Shown piece by piece: positions 49,393 through 64,000 of a stretch of 64,000 nucleotides of DNA. This DNA is from Branchiostoma floridae. Its lineage: Eukaryota > Chordata > Leptocardii > Amphioxiformes > Branchiostomatidae. Where the stretch lies: assembly GCF_000003815.2 (NCBI RefSeq), contig NC_049989.1, positions 1,911,644 to 1,975,643 on the forward strand, written 5' to 3'. Both the position numbers and the translations under genes were made by a program. Within the stretch, counting starts at the first letter, position 1; each line of letters begins with the position of its first letter. The notes under the pieces were generated by a model. That model saw only the letters and a list, made by a program, of their open reading frames with translations, did not search any database and had not been told where the DNA came from.

Positions 49393-49480
49393 ACTGGTAG
49401 CGCGTCGGGCTCGGAATCAAGAGGTCCCAAGTTCGATACCAAACGTGCTGCGACGTTGTGCCCTTGGGTGGAGTGACGCC
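49383..49480 (+). mobile_element. tRNA-derived SINE head, plus strand
   Basis: TGGCCTAACTGGTAGCGCGT (box A-like) and AGGTCCCAAGTTCGATACC (box B) are spaced as in tRNA genes, followed by the TTGTGCCCTTGGG body motif. Its first ten bases overlap the right end of the family A element. No CCA-paired acceptor stem, so it is not a tRNA gene. Confidence 0.65.
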
Positions 49481-49938
49481 AAAGGAGCCTCTTCGACTAA
49501 TCTGTCTAAATCTAAATGTGTGCCAAAAATCACACTATGGACTTGGTCACACTACGAATGTGGTGCACCAATGTGCCAACATGTGCACATTGACACCCAC
49601 CAAGAACCGTCAAATTATTTTTCACTTCATTCCCTTAAAAAGTACGAGAAGTACGAGAAGTTTTGAAATGTGACCTTAGCACAACCAATTACCTTGTCTT
49701 AGTGGACATCTGGTCTTGTAACAAAGTGACCGTTAGTAAAAACAACAACACCTCGTACTCAGCACCAAGGCCAGAACAGTGCATAGAAAGATGAAGAAGA
49801 CGACAAACTGCACCCCCCCCCTCGTCATCTGTGATTTACAACATGGAACAGCCCAAGGGAGGGAGCTCTAATCGCATTATAAGTCAGATGCACGGTTTGA
49901 CGTCATACGTCCGTTACAGTTAGAGACAAGGGCAGTGT

Positions 49939-50374
49939 GAAAGTCAGTCGGTCGGACAGATGACGTGATTCAAATGGACCAACTCAAGTTTGTACAAAAC
50001 GATCGGTGAACTCTCGGTAATAATGGCGATGATGATGATGTACACGCTCAAATGTCGTCTGAAAGTCAGCCTGTCGGACAGATGAAGTGATTCAAATGGA
50101 CCAACTGAAGTTTGTATAAAACGGACGGCGCACTCTTTGTAATGATGACGATGATGACTCTAGAAAACCACATACAATAATGGCTGTATAATTGTACATA
50201 TATAGGCTCAAATGTGGTCTGAAAGTCAGCCGGTCGGACAGATGGCGTGATTGAAATGGACCAACTGAAGTTTGTATAAAACGGCCGGTACACTTTCTGC
50301 AACTGACGATAATGACGCTAGAAAACCAATTATCACAAGCTCTACAATTACATGTGTAGCTTCAAATGTGGAAA
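49939..50374. repeat. three-copy tandem duplication, units about 122-160 bp
   Basis: Units start at 49939, 50061 and 50221 with GAAAGTCAG[TC]C...GTCGGACAGATG and continue with AATGGACCAACT and AGTTTGTA[TC]AAAACG. Units 2 and 3 also share TAGAAAACCA. Unit 1 lacks the last ~35 bp. Confidence 0.85.
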
Positions 50375-51296
50375 CTTGCTTTACCAACAATTAGCATTAA
50401 AATTACAGTGACTTGGGGTCTTGATTTAGCCGAGGTAGGACAGATGATGAATAGATGTAATAGATAATTATGGGCCTCACCAAGACGTAAGTTGCAAAAT
50501 GCGAAATTGAATTACCGCGAACGCTACTTCGAGATAGATTTAGAACACAACACGGTGCATTCCGTATCACCCGAGGCAGATACCAGCCCGACCACGAGTC
50601 GGATCACCCGACGGCCGAACATCAATTCAGGGAAAAACTTCATTCTCATTTCCCCCTTTACTGTAATAAACATATCTCAAGACTGCATACGTCACAACAT
50701 TGCCTGTGCGGTTCCCATATGATATATGTACAAGCATGACTACCAAGACGTGAGGTAAATGTTACAATTCATCTCGTGATCTAAGTTTGTGGCGTAGAAC
50801 CCATTTCCCACATTCCCAGCTATGCAACGATTAAAACATGCAAAGACTTGCATGCTTGGTATGAGCCCCTTGTCTGAAACGTCATCGTATGGAAGACACA
50901 AGATACATTTTAAGAACAACGCATTGATTCCGCGCTCAATGTTCCGTGCATGCATATGTTTGGAGGCTTTACATCATCTAAGTCGTCTGGAATCTTTAAG
51001 CATATGGAGAGGTAGCCAAAAGGCATAGCTGAACAATTGTTTAGAATTTGTCTAAAAACACGAAATTCGGAACACATGACATGTACATGTTATTAAATGC
51101 ATTCTTAACACGTATGGTGCTGGAGGCATCTAAACTTCTGCTCAGAATCAATTTGATAGTATCTTTTTGCACATCCTACGTGCGTACATTTAAACGAACA
51201 ATTGAAGGACAAGAAGATGTTCCTTTTGTCCGATGCAGTGCGCGCATACGCAACACAAAAATATGACAACCACCTCTCCCCATGTACTTGGTACTC
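50375..51296. other. intergenic, no gene recognised
   Basis: No supported exon or repeat family member. Confidence 0.3.
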
Positions 51297-51448
51297 TCCA
51301 AGCAGAGGTTAGGCTCTGGCATGTTTTGGGCGTATTTTAGGCGTATTAATCAGGGTTTTTGTTTTATAAGACTGTCCTTTATTTTTTTAGCTGGTGGACA
51401 AAGCTGCAAAAGACGTAAAAAATTGCCGGAGCTTAACCTCTGCTTGGA
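51297..51448. mobile_element. 152-bp MITE with 23-bp inverted ends
   Basis: The ends TCCAAGCAGAGGTTAGGCTC and, inverted, TCCAAGCAGAGGTTAAGCTC match at 21 of 23 positions over the full arm. There is no protein, and the 65-codon frame over it is incidental. Confidence 0.75.
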
Positions 51449-52051
51449 TCCAGAGAGTATCTACTTCGAGATAAACTAATTTATATCCTTGCTGGAGGGC
51501 CTGCCTTTGTATAATGAATCATTCCACAAATCATACGTTCCCTGAAGAGATTAACAAAACAACTATATTGCAATTTTATACTATCAGTGCAGCACATACT
51601 ATTAAGTCTGATTCTATAAGAAGCGATAACGTTGCTGAATTACATCCCCAGTGATGATTTAATCTGGCAATTTTCTGCTTGGCGTCTTCCTCTAATCTTC
51701 ACCAGCTGTACTATAAATAAAAGTCTTCCCGAGAGACTCCTGCGGCGATGATGAGAAATGAATTTCGAATGTATTGAAAAGAAGAAGCAACCCTAGTTCT
51801 GCTGATCCCGTATATATATATATATACGGCATGCACACATATATGATGCCTGTATGGGGGTCCAGTATCTTTATGGGTTTGGGGCATTTCTCACTTAAGT
51901 GCGGCATACTGCAGCAAAACGCAGCAGCAGCACAGGATAGGCCATGTTTACTGATCTGATTAATTATACAGCTTGTGGGGGGGGGGGGGTAAATGTGCAA
52001 AAACAAATCCTCAGCAGGACAAGGGTTAAGATACAGATTGTCACTTAAAGA

Positions 52052-52205
52052 TCGTGGCATCGAAAGGCCAAGTGGTTAGGCTGGTGGGCACGAAGTGAGG
52101 TCCCGGGTTCGATTCCTGTCATCCTGGCTAGACGTTGTCACATCTGTATCTGTATCTATAACCGCCGGTAGAACCAGCTTCGACACCACTCTACTTAGGT
52201 GTAAA
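52052..52205 (+). mobile_element. tRNA-derived SINE, plus strand
   Basis: AAGTGGTTAGGCTGG (box A-like) and GGTCCCGGGTTCGATTCC (box B) are correctly spaced. They are followed by TGTATCTGTATCTATAACCG, which ties this head to the GTATCT repeat at 45001 and 53187. Confidence 0.75.
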
Positions 52206-53186
52206 AAAAATGGGTCCTAGACGTCGGCTGGGGTGGTTAAATACCCGGGGGGGGGGGGGGGCACGGTGCTCCACCTTCCAATACAGTGTGCTATGGTAGT
52301 TGAACACAAGCCATTATCAATGACAGTTGTAGTGATTGCAAAAAGTTGTGTGGCCTGTGGGCTATCAAAAACGGAGATGGGCGCCTTTGTATGCAACATG
52401 CTGCGAGCAGAATTTAACCTAACTCCCATTCATTCACTGGATTGGATTGATGCGATTGTAGTCGCATGAGAAGCAACACATAGTATCTTCCACAGAAAAC
52501 TTCATGGCCGATCTGCACGAAAAGTGAAACTTAACAATAGCGGCTACTGCCGGGTAAGTATGGTAATTTTTGCAAAAAGCATCCATTGTAAATTCAACTT
52601 TCGAGATTTTGATATTCTATTAGGGTTTCTGCTGAAATTTGACGCACTATTTCACTCCCTACACCCCCAAAGTTCCACTTTACATTTGATAACATCTTTT
52701 AGATGACACTTGATTGGACAGAATTAGAAGGCATGACGACTGTAAGGAGAGTAAGAGTCCTTCAGAGTGAAGTCAATGACCTCAACGGACGATTTTTTCT
52801 CGGATCACGTCAGTCATTATCCGTTGTTATGGAAACGGATAGAAAACAACCATGGCTTTCCAAGCGATAAGGACACTTGGCGTGCTCTTACAATCTCTTC
52901 GTGCCGAGTATTAAAATCTATGACGTCAGTCCTGGTACTTAAGTCCCTTATATATACACATTACCACGACATGTTTCATCGTAAAACCTGGGATGAGAGG
53001 GCTTCTATAACGGTCGCACCACCACCTGGCGAGCAGCGTTTCAAACGAGATATCAAACCCAGAAATTCTGCTGCAGTACCGTAACAAGCCGCAAAGGGGC
53101 CCCAAATCAAAATCTAATCGTGTCCAGGTCTTACCAAGAGCACCCAACATACCAAATATCAATACAATCAATTCTGGCGCCATGGC
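52206..53186. other. intergenic with repeat fragments
   Basis: A 13-G run lies near 52248. Bases 52930-53160 share CATACCAAATATCAATACAA and AACCCAGAAATTCTGCTGCA with the long repeat at 54690-55262. No gene supported. Confidence 0.35.
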
Positions 53187-53306
53187 GTATATGTGGGTGA
53201 GGCTATACTGACTCACCAGCTGCTGCCGCACCGCGTACCTGCGAAGCTGGTGTGTTACGCCGAAGGGCGGTTATACTGGCTAAATCAATTTAGATACAGA
53301 TACAGA
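53187..53306 (-). repeat. dispersed GTATCT-headed repeat, minus strand
   Basis: This is the reverse complement of the 45001-45120 blocks: CCAGCTGCTGCCGC, GTGTTACGCCGAAGGGCGGT and AGATACAGATACAGATACAG. Confidence 0.65.
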
Positions 53307-53850
53307 TACAGACTTGATGGTATGAATAGTATCCGCGCACCCATCAATTTTCGTCCGTTTCTAAATAGAAGAAATGTTGCGGCCATTAATGTTTAGAGTA
53401 CAAAGAGGCTGCAAAATGAGCATGCATTAGCCTGACTAATATAAGATACTGTAATTCCTGAATTCTTCAATGTACGGTTTTCACGGCGATGACTGTAATG
53501 TGAACTTATCATTACTGATAACAAATAAATTGCTGACTTTTTTTACACACTCCTAATGCCAATGTGAACATTTTGTTCCGAGATAAACTTGAATTTTCTC
53601 AGACCGTGAAAGTTTGGTACTGAGAAGACAATACGAATTACAGTAGCAAGTACAATCGCACTCCTAGCGGCCGGCTTTATATTACAGTTGCCACCACCTC
53701 GGGGAGGGGGTCATTGACCCCAGCCAGCCAGAGATTGTGTAAACACAGGCGTGTGCCGTCAATTGGAAACTGAAGGATCGGAAATTGATACTGATGAGTG
53801 AAGTCCTCAAGAGTAATTTCTTCAACTTCCCTGGCCACTTATTATATAAT

Positions 53851-54346
53851 TAGGTCATGTTGATTTGATTATATGGAGAGACGTTGTGCATCGCCTTACC
53901 CCGCCCACCAGGGACGACAGATGATGATGATGAAATGGATGACATCCTCTGGATTTCAAACACTGATGCGAGTGTGCGAATAAAAAAAAGTTTGACAAAA
54001 AAATTGCCCTCATTATGAAATCTAAAGTGGTCATGAAGGCTGAACAAATGACTGAACACACAAAATATAGTATACCAAACAATACATTTTAACGTATACA
54101 TACATTTAAATATAGTATACAAACAATACATGTTCTTTAACATATTCTTTTACCTTTTTTAGTGTTCTATGACATTAGTATACGTTTTCTGATATCTATT
54201 TTTGCAATTCACGACATGTATTTGCTTACTTTGAAGCTGCTTTGTACGATTTAGAGTATGGTTGAAAACTTCTTTTTTATTTTGGAAACGGCTGAAACTT
54301 GGTTCGCACGCGGATGACATCCATATAATCAAATCAACATTGCCTA
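53851..54346. mobile_element. TIR element family A, copy 2
   Basis: The inverted ends are at 53851-53877 plus 53935-53944 and at 54312-54346. A 57-base insert (53878-53934), flanked by a 5-bp repeat ATGGA, splits the left end. The nested hAT element present in copy 1 is absent here. Confidence 0.75.
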
Positions 54347-54689
54347 ACAAAATGCCTCTGCAGTTCCAGAGCAAGCTGTTAGGGTACCCAGACCAACATT
54401 TTTTCTTCTTTACATCAAAAGCTATCTACCACCTGAATATCAAGACCATAGCATGTCCAGAACAGAAGATACAAACATAGGTCACAATGTCGACAAACAA
54501 ATCATTCACATTTTTTCTACATGTACTTAGAAACATTAGGACTCTTTCACATCAATTATGCAAATTAGAGGCTTATTGGTATCTATTCATCTATTTGAGT
54601 CCTATTATGGAAAACACAGTAAATATAGATTTCTCTTCATTTTCTTCATTATGAATATCTCTGCCAAAGATACCTGAATACTAAATATC

Positions 54690-55262
54690 ATGCAAATCCA
54701 TCGTTCCTATGTTCCGTTATGCTCCTTGGACGATTTTGACAAAAATGACCATGCAGTTCCAGAGCAAGCTGCTAGGAAGGCTAAACACACATCACTTATT
54801 CCTTACATCACAAGCTATCTGCTACCAAAAATCAAGACCAGGTCAAAAGATACAAAAATGGAAGTTGTTGCTGCAGTACTAAGGTCACGTTTCAGAGGGC
54901 CCAAAATCGAATTTGACCTTCGTTTCCTCAAACTCTACCCACATACCAAATATCATCGTAATACATCCAGAGATTCTAGAGTTAAGCTGACTACAAATAT
55001 CTGGAAACACAAACAGACACACAGACACACCAAACCTTTACGTCAATTTTTCATGGATGTAAAACCCAGAAATTGCTGCAGAACAAAGGTTTCACACCGT
55101 GGGGTCCAAAGTCAATCTTTATCTTTCCAACCCCTACCCACCAAATATCATTGCAATCCACCCAAGAGGTTTTAAAGCTATGTTGACCACAAATATCCAG
55201 AAACACGAACGCACAGACAGACAGACAGACCAAAAGCGATACCTCCGTTTCCATGGAGGTAG
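54690..55262 (-). repeat. long dispersed repeat ending in ACCTCC/GGAGGT hairpin
   Basis: On the minus strand it starts with the palindrome TACCTCCATGGAAACGGAGG (55239-55261) and contains two tandem sub-blocks with GATATTTG, ATATTTGGT and GTGGGTAG. The same head family is at 1889, 7904 and 39785. The 161-codon plus frame is incidental. Confidence 0.55.
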
Positions 55263-55591
55263 TGATCTGTGCACCTGCAACCGAAAACAGCGTGCTCTCG
55301 TTGCTACGCGCCCGCGTGCTCAGATCCGGATCCGTTAATTTGCCACCACATTGCTAAGTGCAGTAACTCAGTTGCCTGGACACAAATAAGCCGTAAAATT
55401 GGGCAAAATGATAGATTAATTGTGACCTTTGTCCTTGGTCCGACAGGAAGTACTGGGCGGCTAAGGAATCGGTGAATTGCGTTTTCAGACTCGGACACGA
55501 CAGGACTGGTCAAGACTTTGTGGCCAAAGTTGCTGTTCGGTAGCGAAAAATCATCGACAAAATCGACTGAAAAAGGCGTCTACCCATTTGC

Positions 55592-56254
55592 ATGGGAACG
55601 CCGGACGATCACACCTCTCTTTCCCATTTAGATCGGACGGGGAGGCAAGAAACAATGCAGACGGCTCTGGCAGCGGCGGAAGTGCAGCCCCTGTTGAAGC
55701 CGACTATCGTCGAATCGCCGGCCTCGCCGCCTTACGACTGCACAGACAACTACGACTTCCAAAACCACGGCCCCATGGCCACGCACCGCGCTGACCAGGT
55801 GCAGGGCGACCCGCTGTGCCGACCCACCAGCCTTTGGAGCAAGGTCCGCCGGAGCGACGTCAGATGTTCCTTACAGGGCACGCCGACGTTTCTCACGGCG
55901 GCCCAGTACATGATCCAGAAGGTCCAGCGCACCAAGAGGGTGGAGAAGCAAGACCAGACAAGTCTTCCCCTGCCACGCTTTCCGAGAAGCTGTCCCTGCT
56001 CTCCGCCCGAGATGGAGCGGACGATAAAGAGCAGCAAAAGGTTCAACCTGTCCCCGCCAGTGAGCGCGCGCCAGTACGCAAAGTCGTCTCTGAACAAGCT
56101 CACCTGGCACTCGCTGAGCATTTCTAGCGACGAGGAGGAGGCCTCCTGTCTCGCGTCTACCGAGAGGAAGGAGGGAGAGCACGAGGAACTGCGTGAATGT
56201 ATAAACACAGAAAGCGCTTCGAAAGCGAAAAGTGATCTCGAACGTTTAGTCTAA
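55592..56254 (+). CDS. orphan intronless ORF, Ser/Pro-rich protein of 220 residues
   Basis: I do not recognise this protein. A single frame runs from MGTPDDHTSL to SDLERLV. The first ATG (55592) has T at -3; the second, 55655 (MQTALAAAEVQP), has A at -3 and may be the real start (199 residues). The central part is basic and helical (TFLTAAQYMIQKVQRTKRVEK), followed by Pro/Ser/Cys-rich PRSCPCSPPEME, RFNLSPPVSARQYAKSSL, an acidic SISSDEEEAS and a charged C-terminus. No signal peptide or membrane segment. Local GC content is well above the flanks, as at the 30117 ORF. GC-rich antisense frames of about 100-150 codons also exist. It could be a single-exon gene or one exon of a longer one. Confidence 0.5.
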   Translation: MGTPDDHTSLSHLDRTGRQETMQTALAAAEVQPLLKPTIVESPASPPYDCTDNYDFQNHGPMATHRADQVQGDPLCRPTSLWSKVRRSDVRCSLQGTPTFLTAAQYMIQKVQRTKRVEKQDQTSLPLPRFPRSCPCSPPEMERTIKSSKRFNLSPPVSARQYAKSSLNKLTWHSLSISSDEEEASCLASTERKEGEHEELRECINTESASKAKSDLERLV

Positions 56255-56339
56255 CGAACACCTACATCTTTTGGACAAGCACACTGAAGATTGGACCACG
56301 GCTAACGTTCCGTCCTAAGGACTGCGTTCATTTCTTGTA

Positions 56340-56415
56340 GCGTGCGCAACGGGATTCGAACTCACAACTTCTTGGTCAAGAGGCAGGCCCATTAACCACT
56401 GGACTACGCCGCTAA
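56340..56415 (-). mobile_element. tRNA-like SINE head, minus strand
   Basis: On the minus strand GCGGCGTAGTCCAGTGGTTA (box A) and GTGAGTTCGAATCCC (box B) have tRNA spacing. The 5' GCGGCGT does not pair with the 3' sequence, so it lacks an acceptor stem and is not called a tRNA. It lies just after the orphan ORF at 55592. Confidence 0.6.
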
Positions 56416-59411
56416 GTAACGTGTAATGTTGGCTTCTTGATTTATGAATGGCACAAATTTCAAGTAGGTCTATACATTGGTTTACCTATTACGATAGTAC
56501 TGTGTTTAATTGAAGTTACTGATCCAAGAGTTAACGAAATGAAATGAAATTGTAAAAATGGAGTTGGCTTGTTTGAACCTTTATTTGTTGACCTAACATA
56601 TGGTTTACATATTATAGCAGGATCTGTATTTAAGAGAATGTATCTACTTATCAAACAACGAATGTAAAAAGTACTTTCAGATATATCTATATATTGTTCA
56701 ATAGATACTATGGTATTGGGATTTGTGCTTGAGAGAACCTATTGATGCAGCAGATAACGGAATGGAATTGTTCTAGAGAAACTAAACTGTTACGAAGATT
56801 CCTGTATTCCCCATACTGTTACTGAACGATGGGTGAAAGTCATACGTTGAATATTCAAATAAATTGTAGATTTGAAAAGACTTGCCACTCAAAAGATTTC
56901 TTGTTCAGACATGACTGACTTAGTGTACTATCTGTAAATATTTCTGTGAATGTGGCGAAATTGCTATGATGCTATGATTGTCTCAGATAGGACACGGCAA
57001 CGCCTGAACATCTCCTGGACACATACGATAGTGCAGTCACAACATAATGCTGATAGATACTGGAAATAGTATCATAAGTGTTGTCACTGATCACAGTTTT
57101 GCTGCTAAGCTAAACTAAGCAGAAGTATTTATCTTAACTCGATGGGCAGTGCAACTCACAGATCACACACCCTTGGATATCCTGTGGCTTTTAAAATTAA
57201 AGTATATATGAGTCGTCCGTGTATGGCACAAACAATGGTGGAATAAGCAATGTTTTTCATACTTTGATGATGAAATATAATGTGTGTATGTATGTATTTA
57301 CAAAATGTATGTATGTTCTGGGAGATCAGCCCTCTAGAGTCAAGTGTAATAACCAGTAGCATTATAGTGCGCCTTTACATGCCGCCCTACTGTGGAAAGT
57401 AAGTTGATTCAAATCACTATAATCAACTCTAATCAGCTCTCCTGTAACCGGGCATCATTTGGGTAGCAGCAGCTGCAATGTAAGAATCTCAATCGATGTC
57501 AATAAAAAACTTTATGTCATCGTTTAATAGAGTCCTTTTTTCATTGAGTGATGCTTTAGTGTTTTTAATGTCTATGTACTGTCCATGTCTTGTATACTGT
57601 GTCTAGTTATTATGTAAAGTGATTTTACTTCATTCTGTAAAATTAACGGTTTTCAGAGGTACTGCTACACAAGGGTAACTCTGCAATGTTGATTTAATGA
57701 ATAAAGATTGAAAGATTGACTGCACTGCACTGAGGAACACGTAAAGCAGCCATCCTCAACTGAGGTGAAGCATGATGCTTTTTCAAGTAGCCAAGTGTTA
57801 ATGCAATGCTGCTTCTCGGCTACGGCTCATGTTTTGGCCAAGCACATCGGGTCACCCCTACTCTTTTCAACAAGTGTGCTGGACTCTTTTATGTGCAGAG
57901 GTTTTACACTTGACGCTAACACCTGAAGCTTCCTCATACATGGACCCACCGACTTAACGTCACCATCTGAAATGACAGATGCAATCCCTTTACAACATGT
58001 CGGAGCTGGGGTCGACCTTAGGATTAAACTCCGACATTCATCATCTGAAGTGCAAAACTGCATCCTTTTCAGTACCAAGGACAGGATGACTGTATGACCA
58101 AAATATAACATTTTCTGGTTACTTGTTACTTTTTTCTAGTTTTACTTTTGGACAGACGAGGAAAATGTGGTTCTGCACTCAATTTTTGTAACTTATATTA
58201 ACAGTGCCACATACACAGTAATGGCAGAAGGTAAAGGTAGCTTTTTATTGCATCTCCCCGACCAAAATGCTTCACTTTGGGCATTGATCCCCAAATCCGT
58301 ATTACACCCACTTCTGATTCATCGCTTTCTTGTAGATTCAGAAGAGGTTGTGGAGACTGAGACCTCAGAAGAGTATGTAGAGAAGGACAACCTCAAGCCA
58401 ACCGTTCACACTTACGCCACATCTTCAGAAAAGACGTTGGAGCCGCATGTTCCCCATTTAGGAACTTTATTCAAACCTACACACCAGAAACATGTTTTGC
58501 CGTGTGGCTTCCTCAGTGTTATGGGCTCGAATGAACATAGTAGACTGAGACCTCAAATATGACTCGATTCTTGCACCAAATTGGCAACTAGCCTGTAATG
58601 AGCACCCTACTGTATTGGAATCTAATTGGGAAACATGGCGTCGAGTTGCCTTCCTCAAATGGTCTCATCAAGGCAAAGATGCTGGTTGGGGGTCGCAAAA
58701 TAAGCAATAGCAGCATACCCCCTACCCATGATTGCACTCTAATTAGACTATGTACAGAATCAGTCATGTATTCTCCATGCCGCCCCCCCCACAAAAATAA
58801 TTGAGACCAATGGAGAAACATACAAGTACCACTAGCAGCATGTTTTAGTTTATTGTATGGAGAAGATGTTCTTTCAATTGAACAGCACAACATTATACAC
58901 ACAGACCTAGGGAACTGAAAACCAATGCAGGATGCTATTATGCAAAAGGAAATTGGGGTCACCTTCAATTTTCCAATGTAGGATCTGAATCAATAACTAC
59001 AAACAGTAGGCACACTCTATGTAAGGTGCTTCAATGTACCCAATTTGCATATCATAATTTGAATATTTCAGGTCATGTATATGCAACTTATATGCAAAAG
59101 ACCTTAAAGTAACTTTGACAACCTTCTAATCAGAAGTGGTTTACATAAAGACCACAGTTTATTTTTTTATGATGATTCACATTGATTGATAGTTGCCTTA
59201 TATATGGCTTTCAAAAAATCACTACCATGAGGCCCCGCACTAAAATGCAACCTACTGAAATTGGCCATGAGAAATCTTGGCAGACAAACAGTTATTAGGA
59301 TAGGCCTGCTGTGGTGATCCCCCTGGTATGATTAAGCATTTTTATTACTTCATGCATGGCAGTACATATCACAAAACAGCAAATGCCACACTGACTCAAT
59401 TATGTGGGGGA
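56416..59411. other. intergenic, no gene supported
   Basis: Bases 57480-57715 end with AATGAATAAAGATTGAAAG, which could be a LINE 3' tail or the 3' UTR end of the 55592 ORF. A 131-codon frame at 58167-58562 shows no recognisable domain. The left part of the HEATR6 3' UTR should lie near 59,000-59,900; minus-strand AATAAA occurs near 59159 and 59340. Confidence 0.35.
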
Positions 59412-59796
59412 TGGGCACATCTATTTTTATGTTTTCTAAAAAAAAACAGTTTGCAAGTTGAGACCATACTTTAAGTCATTTAAAGAAGCTGTAAAATATG
59501 CAAATGAAACTGAATAGCTTTGAAAAAAATATCGGCAAATGTTGTATCCATTTTGTTGTAGAATGACGAAGTCAATTTCAAAGTCTACTCTACAAAGAAG
59601 AGGTGACATAACAAAATTTCGCAAACCACGTTCTGTGTTTTCAGTCAATTGTTACCATTTTTTTTGTTTTTGGTCAACCTTCCTGACCACTTAGATTTTA
59701 CAATGAATGCACATTTATTTTTGCCAAACTTTTTTTGCATCAATTTTAGGGTACCCAGAGGATGTCAACCATATAATCAAACCACCATGCGGCCTT
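59412..59796. mobile_element. decayed copy of TIR family A
   Basis: The right end GAGGATGTCAACCATATAAT followed by CAAACCACCATGCGGCCT is a mutated family A terminus. The left interior (AAGCTGTAAAATATGCAAAT) matches copy 1, but the left inverted end is gone. Confidence 0.5.
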
Positions 59797-59918
59797 ACTT
59801 AGAACAATTTAATTTGGAGAGATGGCCTAATATGATGGCCCACTTTTATAGACAGCCATATGTGCAAGCAATGACACTTTGCCGATTTTCATGGCAAAAT
59901 GGCAACCAGAACTGAAAA

Positions 59919-63899
<3,981 letters not shown>

Positions 63900-64000
63900 C
63901 TGGGTACAGATGGAGGCATAAGTTAACACAAAGGCAACAAAGCATTAATCCAGGAAAATAAGTCAAATATGGTAAAAGAAGTCTAGATGTACATGCCTTA

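Noticed and set aside
54690-55175. 161-codon frame
   Set aside because: It runs through a dispersed repeat whose parts occur at 5610, 52930 and elsewhere; no domain is recognisable.
56340-56415. Possible tRNA gene on the minus strand
   Set aside because: Box A and box B are good, but the 5' seven bases do not pair with the 3' end, so it is a SINE head rather than a tRNA.
58167-58562. 131-codon frame with Glu-rich centre
   Set aside because: No domain, weak composition and no splice context; I could not support it as a gene or assign it to a repeat.

Overview
The window is animal nuclear DNA. Genes are split by GT-AG introns, most of the sequence is non-coding, and many kinds of dispersed repeat are present (tRNA-headed SINEs, TIR elements, LTR terminal repeats, LINE-like 3' tails, micro- and minisatellites). 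The recognisable proteins (phosphatidylinositol synthase, a NUFIP2-like protein, HEATR6) and the repeat style suggest an invertebrate deuterostome, most likely a lancelet (Branchiostoma). The species call is inference, not something read directly.

Left gene cluster (about 1-24 kb). A compact promoter at 1.2 kb (CCAAT, CACGTG and ETS motifs) probably drives a minus-strand gene of which only a seven-codon first coding exon (1076-1096) lies in the window. CDIPT (phosphatidylinositol synthase) follows on the minus strand in six exons (3728-8772); its intron 2 holds a small LTR element with two apparently identical 175-bp terminal repeats. CDIPT is head-to-head with a plus-strand five-exon gene (9149-18102, 767 codons) that I read as a NUFIP2 homologue. 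They share a ~375-bp intergenic promoter with a palindromic NRF1 site. A repeat-poor stretch of 5.9 kb after the NUFIP2-like stop looks like a very long 3' UTR.

Middle (about 24-59 kb). This is mainly a repeat field: a ~45-bp minisatellite, hAT-like elements with 8-bp target duplications, two related TIR families (A and B), SINEs on both strands, local tandem duplications and long hairpins. Two GC-rich intronless ORFs stand out as likely orphan genes (30117-30590 and 55592-56254). A short ORF at 39.3 kb resembles the last helix of a GPCR.

Right end (59.9-64 kb). The last six coding exons of HEATR6 lie on the minus strand and the gene continues beyond the window. Its introns contain a TIR family A copy and a MITE that abuts a splice donor.

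The genes do not form a pathway together. CDIPT is ER lipid synthesis, NUFIP2 is an RNA-binding partner of FMRP and Roquin, and HEATR6 is a HEAT-repeat scaffold. No convincing new multi-gene system was found. The least explained items are the orphan ORFs, the TIR family A unit carrying a nested hAT insertion, and the long 3' UTR with several Pumilio-type motifs.
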